Source: Ischnura elegans | Lineage: Eukaryota > Arthropoda > Insecta > Odonata > Coenagrionidae | Length of the DNA stretch: 64,000 bases | Assembly (NCBI RefSeq): GCF_921293095.1 | Contig: NC_060248.1 | Location: 130,336,972-130,400,971 of the forward strand | Reading direction: 5' to 3' | Part shown: piece by piece, positions 44,724 through 55,759 of the stretch | Layout: each line of letters opens with the position of its first letter | How positions within the stretch are numbered: position 1 is the first letter of the stretch | Position numbers and translations under genes: made by a program | The notes under the pieces: model-generated | What the model was told of the DNA's origin: nothing | Seen by the model: the letters and a program-made list of their open reading frames with translations, nothing else | Database searches by the model: none

Positions 44724-44935
44724 TGAAAAAATATGAAGACAATCTTCGAGGGACAAGTGGAAGGCAAGAACGGAAAAGGAAGACCTCGAACAAAATATAT
44801 GGAACAAGTAAAGAAGAATGTGAAAGAGAAGAAATACGTAGGTGTGAAAAGATTAGGTGATGGGAGAACTGAGTGGAGAGCTGCGTCAAACCAATCCTAG
44901 GATTGTTGACCAGTGATGATGATGATGAATGAAAA
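44724..44935 (+). pseudogene. LINE C-terminal fragment with simple-repeat tail
   Basis: It encodes IFEGQVEGKNGKGRPRTKY, VKKNVKEKKYVG and GRTEWRAASNQS, then a stop, then a GATGATGAT tail. It is the 3' end of a non-LTR retrotransposon, related to 17449-17880. 5'-truncated copies of this kind are usual for LINEs. Confidence 0.75.
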
Positions 44936-46577
44936 AATATAATGAGCATAGAAACGTCGGTCTTGGAGAAACCGACCCGGTCGAGAGCCCGAGAAGAATT
45001 CATGGATGAATTCAGTAATTGTAGACTCCCACCTTGTGGTGACTATACCTTATGGTTTTTAAGTGGTGGGTGCTGGCTTGGGTTGTGGGTGGTCGTCGCT
45101 GTGGAGCTCAGTCCTATTCGTTTCCGGTGTCTGCTCTTTCCCGGGGACTGTTTGGATCCTGTTGGGAGCGACTGACCGATTGCCTTTTATATATCACATT
45201 CGGTTGAATCCTCACTGAATGCTCTCCTCCAACCCCCCCCCCTCCTTATCAAATGAGTCGACTCTTGGCCGCGTTCTACATTTGCCATTTATTTAACCCA
45301 ACGACGTAATTTTTCTGGAATGGTTAGTAATTAAAAGTTCAGCCTTTAATCTATTTCCCAAAGCATTCACGTGGAAAAAAACTGGTTTAACACGCAGAGA
45401 TATTATACTAGTAGCTGTTTTCGGTGTCGGCAACACTAGGATGGGCCGATTAATGATTTTTTTCGGGCCAAAATTTTTCCCTGCGCTGTAAAGTTGTCCA
45501 CTTATGACAAGTTTTCGGATCCGAATTTTTTTTTCAAAATCGGATAATATTAAACATAGCCTCCCTAGCCTCTTAAATCTTTATAATTTTGCGAAAGTTC
45601 AGGCTGAATTTCAAAGGCAAACCTGTGAAGAAGTAACCCCATTTCGAAAATTTTCAACGATGAAAATAACTCAGAGCATCGTAGTTACGAAGTTTTAAAT
45701 TTGTTTGAACATTTTTTTATGGTGTTGTGAAATGTGAGAATTATAAAAACAATCTAGTGCAGGCAACCGAAATACCACCATTAATGTCTGGCTGCGCGTG
45801 GCATCACAGAAGGTGAAATGTACAAGTACTTTCTTGATTAAAAATAAACATGCATAACAGGCGTCGGTTGTTGATAGTTTGGTATCATGTCCGTGTAGAT
45901 CATAAGTCATAAAACCTCCAATAAAAATGAATAAAATTCGATAAAAGAAAAACAAGATTTAAACCAATGTAAAAATATTTTTAATAGATGAATTAAGTCC
46001 AATATTCAATTGGAAATTTGGATATGAAACCGTTTTAGACCTTTTTATGTGGAAAAAATCGATATCCATTCTGAAATAAAGCAATGGTAAAATTTTTTAC
46101 ACATCATTTAGCAATAGAATTGACTATATAATATATATATTATATAATGACTAAAATGGCTAAATGCAGCTTGCCCCTTATGAAAAATTTATGATGTACA
46201 GCGGGCCAGAAGGAGCATCTATTTTTTTCCTCTGATTCCTCTCGCTGAGATGCTTTGGAAATTTCTCTTTTTTTAGCTAATTGTAAGAGTAACTTTTCTT
46301 TTTAACTAAAAGTAATGCAACTCAGGTCTTACATGCAGACAAGTTAGGTATTCATCAGTTATTTTTTAACGTTTTTTTATTCCTGATTCTTTCATCGAAG
46401 AGCCTGGAATAAGGATTATCACCTTTTCAATTTCTTCAGGAAATATGTGGGGCAGCCCCTAAAACCCTCTTTCGCGAGATGATGCCTTGAGTTACCCTCA
46501 TCATGCCGTGATATAAATAAATGGTGGTGATTGAAAGAGGAAGTATAAGTATTTTACGAACTAAACATTTCCTGCTC
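44936..46577. other. No gene seen
   Basis: No recognised coding sequence. GAAACGTCGGTC at 44952 looks like the 3' half of a hammerhead-like motif. A short AT-repeat (TATATAATATATATA) lies near 46125. Confidence 0.5.
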
Positions 46578-46835
46578 CTAAACATATCCTGCGTAGTTGG
46601 CCGGAAGACAGTTTTTAGTTTCTACTCTTAGGGAGCCTAAGATATGATTTCCTGCGTCGCAGGGGTTTTGAAAGATGATATTCCTCTCCGGAAAATTGGC
46701 TGCGATGAGGCCTTTCTTGCTCAACTGCGCGATCATATTAGGAGCAATGTCAAGGTATAAATAATGTTTTACGATATATCCGTGGCCTAAATTCCTAAAT
46801 TCGTTGTGAATGCCAGGGAGGTCGAGTTTCCACAT
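46578..46835 (-). CDS. Hypothetical 85-aa protein or terminal exon
   Basis: The ATG at 46835 opens a frame ending at 46578. The composition looks protein-like: HGYIVKHYLYLDIAPNMIAQ, then LSKKGLIAANFPERN, then CLPANYAGYV. An acceptor-like CTAGCAG lies just upstream, so it could be a last exon. I recognise no family. A polyadenylation-like site is about 200 bp downstream. Confidence 0.25.
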   Translation of the reverse strand: MWKLDLPGIHNEFRNLGHGYIVKHYLYLDIAPNMIAQLSKKGLIAANFPERNIIFQNPCDAGNHILGSLRVETKNCLPANYAGYV

Positions 46836-49324
46836 CCTCTGCTAGCCATTAGGCGTGACCCACTATCATGCTTATCCGATTTTTGATCGGTTTTAGAACA
46901 AGGACATTTAAATTTTTGGCATATTTTTATTATTAGGGAATTCCACTGAAAATGGATGATTATGCGATAAAAAATATCCTTCGTGCTGAAAATAACAGTG
47001 AAAGCAGTTCTTCTCTAAACTGCGTATTATGAGTAAAATTCCAATTTGAAAATTGTATATTAATCTTGCGCTCAAAACGACCAATCGCCATGTTGGCTGA
47101 GTGTGAAGTCAGAGTCCAGTAAAAAATAGGTTTACGTGGTGCCAGTAGACTATTTGTCCCAGTTTTAGAAAAACATATGTATCTCTCCATACAAATAATT
47201 TTTTTATATGTTAATTCCATCATCAGCCATGTGAAATATTTATCCTAAATAATTGACAGGTTTAAAGAATGTATGCATACTGGAAGATGCAGCACAATCT
47301 TGACAAATAGCGTTTATTACTTTTTCATCCTCCTCATCCACGGCGATTTCCGCAGTGTGAGATTATTGTTCTCACTTAAGGTTCTGGTGTCACCTTATCC
47401 CCAACAGTGCAAACGCTCAAATTTATTAACACTTAACATTTATTAACACAAACTCCTGAAACACCGAATGTCTCTCTTCCAGACCTTAGGAATGCCAAGT
47501 AAATCGGCGTAAAATATGATCCGTTGTATTTCTCCAAAACGTTAACTTCACAAATATATACACCAAGTACACATTAACAGCAATGAGCAAATGACAGTAG
47601 TTGAAACGAGAGACAAACCATTCTTTAGATTACTAGCGAACGAGATTATTGATTTAATTTGCTACATTTCAATTTCGCGGCTTCTCAACTCCGCGCCGAG
47701 AAATCTTCATTACTGGAGAAGAAATAAGCCTGAGAAATAAGTTGTTGTGGGTTGGATGCAAGGTGCGTATAATAGGAGGTGGTCTCAGCTGAAAGTGGGG
47801 GAGGAAGTGCGTGACGTCACGAAGTTCCACATTGCCTTTCGGTTCCTCAGAGTTCCTAGCAGTTCCTAGCATCGTGGTTCTGCAATTTGAGGCTACCATG
47901 TACTTCGACTTGGAATCTTTGGGTAACTGGAATGTGAGGTTGAAGTAACTTCATAATAATTGAGAATATTTCTTTAGACAGGTAAGCATTGTTTTGTTAA
48001 AGATAAATTCACTGCCCTTCTGAGGATCCTTTATAACAATTCCTTCTTTTACAGAAATAGTAATCACTTCATCCTGATTCGTATTCTATTTGAATGTGTC
48101 CGTGGGGAATATGAATATGTATATCAGTAGTCCACAAAGACTGTTATCAATGTAATGACTAAGGTCATTAATGTGTGGCTATAATTTACTTTGATTTGCA
48201 CTCTTCGGTGGACTGTAATACGGGGTTAAAGTCTCTTCCTTATACTGGAGACTCTTTATTTCCGCCGGTAAGTTCAGTTTTTTCATAAATGCAATGCCAT
48301 TCTGAAATCCTGTTTTTAATTTTGTTTCTCTCCAGAAATGTCAATTGTTTCAGCCTACCTAGAGAATTAGTATGTTTTTTTAGGGAATGAAGGATATCTA
48401 CTTAACATTCCGTTAAGGTTTTATGTGGATTTATTCAGTTATTATATCTTCATGGCGAGAAACATTATTGCAGTGGATATGATTATATTATACGCACCTT
48501 GGGTTGGATGTGGCCGTGACGATTGATGAGAGAAGGACAGTGAAAGGGGCAATAATGAGTAGCTGAGGGGGATGGAGCAATTGTTGTTGACGGCGCGGGA
48601 GGGAGAGTATGGGGAGTTGGACTGTAATAGTTGTGGCGTGCGGGTGTGTCTTTACTCCCGAGTTGTTATCTTATAAAAAGTGTTTTTAAAGTGTAATAAG
48701 AATATTTGTGAAGTTTGAAGTGGAAATAAAAAAAAACGTTGTAACATAGTTATATTCAAGCTCACAGGTAAACGAAGCATTTTGTCGTCTACGATTTTCA
48801 AAACAACCGTATGTGGTCGGAAATATCGTTATAATCGACATGCTCTATCGATAGTCGCACATCCTTTCTGCGCTGAATATTCGCCGAAATCATTCACCGA
48901 GTAAAGAAGGTGTTTCAAGCGATCACGCCAATGTTTTCATTCTCAAGATTATTCGAATGAAAATTCACAATGTAAAACGACCTTCAGGAACTGTAATTGG
49001 TAGGATTACGAAGTCCTTAGCGGTGTTGGGCCAGAAACGAATGCACCAATCACCTTGCTGAAGGAGATAAACTATCATACGCTCGTAATGCGGTCACTGC
49101 ATAAGAAATTTAAAAGGGAAGGCGCCCATGCAACCAACAGATTGCGCCCGATAGTGAAGGAATTGTGTGTCGGCCAGATCGCGTTCGAACTTCGCAGAGT
49201 GATAAGAAATGAAATTTTAGAGATAAATGTTTTTGCTCAAGCGGCCAATGGATTTTTGACTGGATGGAAAGCGTTTTCGAGTTATTGACCTTAGAAAGTG
49301 ATGGTAAATACTCATAGAACTATG
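46836..49324. other. No gene confirmed
   Basis: No confident coding sequence. A TGACGTCA palindrome at 47814 stands alone, with no AATAGGG end at the expected distance. A 77-codon frame at 49055-49288 (plus) has no ATG and no recognisable domain. Confidence 0.5.
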
Positions 49325-49345
49325 GCCTCATACTCATATGGCCTC

Positions 49346-49500
49346 TCCCAGGGCTACCACCTTATCGTGGTGGAGAGGTTTGAGTGCCCCAATGACCCGG
49401 AGAGCTATGCTGGCGGGAGCGTATGCTCCTGGTAGGGCCACCCAAGCCAGACAGGTCGAATGGTAGGGGACTGACTAAGTGTAGCCCACTGGTCCTCCAG
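49346..49500 (+). ncRNA. Structured LINE 5' leader, possible ribozyme
   Basis: From GGGCTACC at 49350 the leader can form several nested stems. Some RTE elements in insects start with HDV-like self-cleaving ribozymes, and this position is right for one. I could not thread the full double-pseudoknot fold by hand, so this is only a candidate. Confidence 0.25.
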
Positions 49501-49623
49501 GTTGGGGGTTGTGCGACAGGCCGGTAACCTGCCCATGTAAAACCTTCTTTAACTCATAAGCTTCACAGAGAGCCTCGGAATAGGTTAGGATTCAACAGAC
49601 GACGACTAGGCAAAAGTAAGGAC

Positions 49624-52398
49624 ATGAATACGGGTATAACGGATATATTAAACATAGCCACATGGAATGTACAAGGCTTAGGCAATCACGAGTTAGAACT
49701 TAACAACACCCTTAAAGAATACAAAGTGAATATGGCGGTCATCACTGAAACAAAGAAGAAACTCAAAGGGACAAAAGACTTGGAAGATTACGTAATGATA
49801 TACAGTGGAGTTGATCAGAATAAAAGAGCACGTTGTGGAGTGAGTGTTTTACTAGACAAAAAATGGAAAAATAATATCAGGGAATACACTTTCATAAACG
49901 AAAGAATAATAACGGTGCGACTCAAATTTGATAGGGGTTATTTAACAATACTTGGAACATATGCACCTGAAGATGGGAAAAAGGAAGAAACAGAGATTTT
50001 CTATGAACAACTGCAAAAAGAAATAGGGAAGTTAAATAACAGGGACTACTTAATAATAGCTGGTGATCTTAACGCTAGAATTGGGAAAGAGCCAATTCCA
50101 CAATTGATTGGAGTACATGGAGAAGACCATCTGAACCAAAATGGAAGTAAATTAAGAGAATTTATAACTTTCAACGAATTAAAAGTAACAAACACATTTT
50201 TCAAGAAAAAAGGTATCAATAAATTCACCTGGTCAGCCAGGGGTCACCGATCCCTAATTGATTACATAATTGTTAACCGAAAATTAGCCTCGAGGATAAC
50301 TGATACACATGTATATAGAGGAGCAAATATATGCACCGATCATTTCCTTGTTAAGGCAAAAATACAACTATGGGCAAGGTGGAAAAAGCATAATACGGAA
50401 AAGAAACAATGTCAAGTAAAGAAAATCTTCAAAACATACCTTTTGAAAGAGAGTAGTATTCGAAAACTGTACCAACACAGGATTACACAACTGCTCGAAC
50501 AGATAAAACCAGAACATGACATCAATAAGGAATGGGAAAATCTTAAGAAAGCTATTTTACAAATAGCTAATGAAGTTTTGGGCACCAGAAATAAAAATAA
50601 ACGGAAAAGAGGTTTAAAAATCTGGAGCGAAGAGATAGCACAGGCCATCGAAAATAAAAACAAAGCATACAGAGAATACCTACAGAGAAAAACAGAGGAA
50701 ACGAAAGAAAAATATCACAGGGTCAGAAACCGCACGAAAGCAATAATAAGGAATGCACATATGATATAATGGGATAGATTTATAAGTGGAGTAGAGGATG
50801 ATATTCATGGTAGGCAAGAAATAGCATATAAACTGATGAAACAACTTAACAAATCAGAGAAAGATACTGCCCATCTAAATGTTATACCGAAGGAAGAATG
50901 GATAGAACACTATAGGAGATTATGGTATGATCCAACATTAGATGATACGATCAACACTCCAGAGGAAACAATAGGAGTAGACCCTATTGACTTGAAAGAA
51001 CTAGAATGTGCTCTGAATAAGACAAAAAATAGGAAAGCTGCTGGCATAGATGGAATTGAATCAGAGCTGATAAAATATGGAGGTACATCCCTACAAATAA
51101 GAATCCTCCATCTATACAACATGTGTTGGAAAAAGCTTGAAATCCCAAAGGATTGGAATGTGGCGAAGGTTGTTTCATTGTTTAAAAAAGGAAAAAGAAA
51201 TAATCCAGAGAATTACAGAGGTATAAGCCTACTAAATACTGCATACAAAATTTACAGTATAATAATAAATACTAGACTACAAGCTAATACCATTTTATTA
51301 GAAGAACAGGCTGGATTTAGGAAGGGAAGATCTTGCATCGACGATGTTTTTACTTTAAAACAAATAATTCAAAAACGAAGAGAGTTCAATCTGGAAACGC
51401 ATCCGGCATTCATAGATTTTGAAAAAGCATTCGATCGTGTAAATAGAGAAATGTTATGGTCAGTTATGCAGAAAAGAGGGTTTCCTAGACATTTGATAAA
51501 AGCTTCCCAGAGTCTATACAGAGACACCAGAATTGTAATTGACACAGGGAAACAGATCACCCAAGAAATTATCATTAACCGAGGAGTTAGACAGGGTTGC
51601 AGCCTATCCCCAACCTTGTTTAATCTATACATAGATGACGTTCTAAGAATGTGGAAAGAGAATAATGTATCACCAGGCATAGAAATAGGACCATCTCAAT
51701 ACTTAAATAGGATGCTGTTTGCTGACGATCAGGTTATAATACAAGATAAAGAGGACAAACTCCAGATGGCAGTACACAGACTACACGAGTTGAGCAAGCT
51801 ATACAACCTGAGAATTTCAAAAAACAAAACAAAGACTATGGCATTTTTAGGAAGCAACCCGATAAGAACAAAAATTGTTATTGAGGATCAAGTCCTGGAG
51901 CAAGTGTCGCACTTCCAGTACTTAGGATGCGACATAACATATGACGAGGAAAAAGATATTATAAATAAGGTTAACACTTTCCAGAGAATATGTGGCACTA
52001 TCAGAAGAACTCTAAAGAACAAAACAAGAATAGAAACACAAATAAAATTTTACAAAGTGATGGCAGTCCCTACTGTACTCTACGGATCAGAATGTTGGGT
52101 AACAAAAAAGAAGGGATTAAGGCAGATAGAATCGTCTGAAATGAAATTTTTAAGATCAGTTAAAGGTTGCACAATATTGGATAAAATAAGAAACACTCAA
52201 ATAAGAGATGAACTGGGTGTCCAAGCAGTCACTGACAAATTAAAAGAATACAAACATAGATGGAAAGAACATTTACTTCGAATGCCAAATGAAAGAATTC
52301 CAAAGCAAGCAATGGAATATCAACCATTTGGCAAGAGAAGTATAGGAAGACCAAGGAAAAGATGGGGATGTGGAGCCGGAACAGGCTTAGTAGCCTAA
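49624..52398 (+). pseudogene. LINE endonuclease/reverse transcriptase with one in-frame stop
   Basis: This is one reading frame broken only by TAA at 50767-50769; the two parts (49624-50769 and 50836-52398) are in the same frame. The apurinic-type endonuclease has ATWNVQG (N15), ITETKK (E42), GTYAP (Y113), AGDLNA (D148), LIDYI (D213) and CTDH (D239, H240). Reverse transcriptase has FIDFEKAFD (D194 of the second part) and FADD (295-298), plus SLLNT and GVRQGCSLSP. The C-terminal region has YGSECW, HRWKEHLLRMP and GRPRKRW, as in RTE-type proteins. These enzymes nick target DNA and copy the element RNA at the nick. With one nonsense codon the copy should be inactive but young. Confidence 0.9.
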
Positions 52399-52512
52399 TC
52401 CTGGAAGGAAGAAGAAGAAGAAGACTATGCAACAAGGTATTCATCAGTACTGCAGTTTGATGGCAATACAGCCTCTTCAGCACTCTTCTGCTACTTGGTT
52501 GAAGAGGCTTCA

Positions 52513-53211
52513 CCCATACACATGGGAACATGGTTCGTCGAACTTGGTTCGGCGAACCAAGTTCGTGGACGACAATCTCCACACACACAGTGGAGGGAAA
52601 TGTGAGCAACGGTTCGCCATTTCGTCAGTCTGTCCGTGGAATCAGATGAGATGAGTTGTTCGAAGTCGGCAGCTGCTGTGATTGTGTGGGATGAGTTCGG
52701 TTTTTTTAAGAGAATACACTGTGACTCGATTCGGTTTTTTTTATACAATTTACATCTGCACCCGGCATTGTCTCTCGAGACAACAGCGACGGATTATTTA
52801 ATGTGTCGTCCCGCTTATTATTGTCTCTATATTCCTCACTTTTTACTTTCCACAAACACGGATACTCCCTGTAGGCTTCAATAAAGTCTGTTAAAAACGA
52901 AGGGTTCATAAAATTGTCACTGTGAGCTTCAGACATTGTAGCACTGAATCAAAAAGCAAATAATTTAATAAGACAAACCGTCCTTTCCACAGCGTCTCCA
53001 CGGACGAAATTGGCGAACAACGGTTCGCGTATCTTTCACACACGGACGAACTTGGTGCGCCCCGGCGGCGAACCGAACAAATGCTTTCCATCCCGATGGA
53101 AGACCAAGTTCGTGACAAAAAATGACGAACTTGGTTCGTTTACACTCCACACACACGCGAACTTGGATCGTACGAACCAAGTTCGGCGGACCATGTTCCC
53201 ATGTGTGTGGG
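52513..53211. mobile_element. 699-bp inverted-repeat element with GAACTTGGTTCG motifs
   Basis: The ends are CCCATACACATGGGAACATG and the complement of CCCACACACATGGGAACATG. The subterminal regions have many GAACTTGGTTCG/CGAACCAAG palindromic words on both sides. The centre is AT-rich with TTGTCTCTCGAGACAA near 52768. No gene and no clear target duplication. Confidence 0.75.
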
Positions 53212-53254
53212 CCGCTGTAAATATGGATGGGACTCTATTGCCAACTCTGGGTTA

Positions 53255-53485
53255 GAGCCTATTTTTATCGAATGGCCATTTTTGGTTAGATTTTCTCCAA
53301 ATTAAGGATTTTAAATTAATTGATATTCTAAATAATCCTAAGTATGAACGAAAATAAATGCATGTGTACCATTAATTTAATTGTGATGGCTGTGCTTTCG
53401 TCCTTGTATAGTATTGTTTGGAAAGATAATTATGTTAAAATTCCTAAATTTGGTGAAAAATTGGCCATTCGATAAAAATAGACTC
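53255..53485. mobile_element. 231-bp MITE, TATTTTTATCGAATGGCCA ends
   Basis: GAGCCTATTTTTATCGAATG on the left and the complement of GAGTCTATTTTTATCGAATG on the right form ~24-bp inverted repeats with one mismatch. It is non-coding and lies 43 bp right of the previous element. Confidence 0.75.
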
Positions 53486-55321
53486 ACCCCATTATGTCGC
53501 GGTTTTGGTGCATCGCGGTTGAACATATACAGGAATTTTTACCAGTACTTCCTTAGGGTAAAATGTCGTTAATTGCTACAGCTAGTAAGGCCCATGGCAC
53601 GCTTGAGTAACGACACTTATATCTTAAAATTTCATTGTCCACCACACTGCGAAGTTTGATCGCGATCGGGAGGTGAGACTTGCACCTTCATTGCACCTTG
53701 TAAGCGATGCGCCGCTCATGGTGATGGGTCCCGTGAAATTACGAAATCAATCAGACTATCAAATAGGGATGGATTGGAATTTAGTTAGCCGGGGGTGCCG
53801 GAGAATTTAAATAAGAGAAAACTTATTGCCTCTTACATGCGATAGGTAAGGGCTATCTGGTAGCTTTCAAGATCTGTGGACAAGTATGAGAGAAATGAAA
53901 TTGTTATCATTGCATTGTTAAATCTTTAATTTACCCATTGGATTGCGTTTTCGAAAAATCAATTAAGTTGGGCGCTATGGATTACTCGATGAACATACAC
54001 TTCACACTTGGTAAATGTGTCGTACACTCAGTGCCATCCTTTTATGTGAAAATATTAAAAAAACTGCTATTTCCTCGCAGAAAACTTGATCCTAAAAAAG
54101 TATGCACTTATTCGATATTTTTTATGAATATTGTTTATGATCCATCGGTACCATATTTAATAACTCCATGTGACACGCTTTGTTCAACATTTACCAAGTT
54201 TTATTTCTATGGAGATACGAAAATTTGGATTAATAGATGATAATTGAAAATCCGGAGAGAATGGCGACGATAAAAATTATTGCAATTCTTTAAAATGTTA
54301 CGTAAAGGGAACGTTAATGAATTGATGCGGGTTGTGGATGTGGAATGAACAAGGTAACCCGCAAGCAAACTGCGAATAGTATTGCAGTTATAAAAAAACA
54401 AGCAATGCCAGCAAGTGCGTGAGAAAATACCTGTTTCAGTTTTTAGTTTAATCTGCATTATCTGCTGATCTGATGTCGTTGTTTAGTTACCCATCGTTTC
54501 TTTGAAAATATGACGAATATTTTTCTAACCTCTAATCTATCAAAACATGCATTTTTCTTATAGGCTTAATTTAACGCCTATATATGCGTAAAAATAAAAT
54601 GTGTAGGAATATATTTGTCGATTTCTTCTGTTTACAAGAAATCATATGCTGAATGCAGCTTTTACTCTGCCTATCTAAGGTGAAGGAAAATAAATTGTAA
54701 TGACGGAGGTGGAGTTAAAAACATTTTTGCGTACCATAGCACATTTTTATTATCGGTATAAATAAGACAGCGTATGCTTCACATAGGAATCAAAAGATGG
54801 AAAGTTATTACAAAACAAAGATCTACAGGCGTTGAAAATGAATATCCTGAATTAATGTTTCGTAACATAAAGATATTTTGTGATGAAAGAAGGAGATATT
54901 TTATTTTCCGTTATATAGTCAGCGTCGTGGCAATTCGGAATATTTTGAAAACGGTGCGAGTTTTATTTCAGTTGAGTTATCTAAGAAATTTCTAATTAAC
55001 CTTAAAATTTTAATCACCACGAAACAACTCAGTGACATTTTTTGTACCTCTAGAAAACAAAGATGTTTTGAAACTTAGTATTTTCAACAGTGGAAGAAAA
55101 ACTGCAGTAAGAATAATAAAATAATTACAGCGTTTTTTAATCGATAAATTCCACTATTTCTTCTCCTCGTTGAGGCTTTCTCTGGTATTTAGCTGTTATT
55201 CGTTAAATCATTTACCTTGAGATCTTTCTAGTGTAAGTGCTCGCAATTCCGAACACGCTTCTTGACAATAACGAGCCTTTCCGCATTTCGTGAACGATGC
55301 AGTATTTTTCAAGTTGTTCAC
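53486..55321. other. No gene seen
   Basis: AT-rich. A 100-codon plus-strand frame at 53938-54240 lacks an ATG start and a recognisable domain. No element ends were identified. Confidence 0.5.
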
Positions 55322-55759
55322 AATGGGGTGTTTGCATAAAAATTTTTTGCGCTTAAATATTTCTTCATTGTATAGAGGAAAGGAATTAGATGAAGAAAAC
55401 ATAGGTTTCAATGTAGTAAAATGGAGAAATATATTATTAAATGAATAATAAAATCGCTAAAATGCCAAGGAAATCAGCGGGAGAAGATACGGTTGGTGAC
55501 GTCACTTGCCCGTAGTTACCGGTATAAGGCCTCATTGCGACTGGGAAAATTGTCGAAAACATGATATTAGAGGTAATTTTTGATAAAGGAAATACAAATA
55601 ATCTACCAAAATTAGATGTATTTATGATGGCGGAGTATTTGAAGGGAAATTACTGCTTCAGCATTCCGGAAGTTAGAGGAGCGAAGGCACTTCGGTAAGT
55701 TACCTGATGATTTCATCTCCATAGTACAATGAAAGGTATGGGAAGCTGCCTTTTTATAG

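Larger units (their letters stand above)
49325..52423 (+). mobile_element. Near-full-length RTE-like LINE
   Basis: The 3.1-kb element has a 5' leader (49325-49623), an endonuclease/reverse transcriptase frame and a (GAA)n tail ending at 52423. ACTATG flanks both sides (49319-49324 and 52424-52429) as a possible target duplication. The leader is GC-rich with hairpins (CCACC ... GGTGG at about 49352; GGAGC-GTAT-GCTCC at about 49428). It resembles the conserved leaders of many RTE-like LINEs. The element is interrupted by one stop codon. Confidence 0.88.

Noticed and set aside
47811..47822. TGACGTCA at 47.8 kb as another member of the AATAGGG/THAP lineage
   Set aside because: No AATAGGG or CCCTATT end is found 170-190 bp away on either side.
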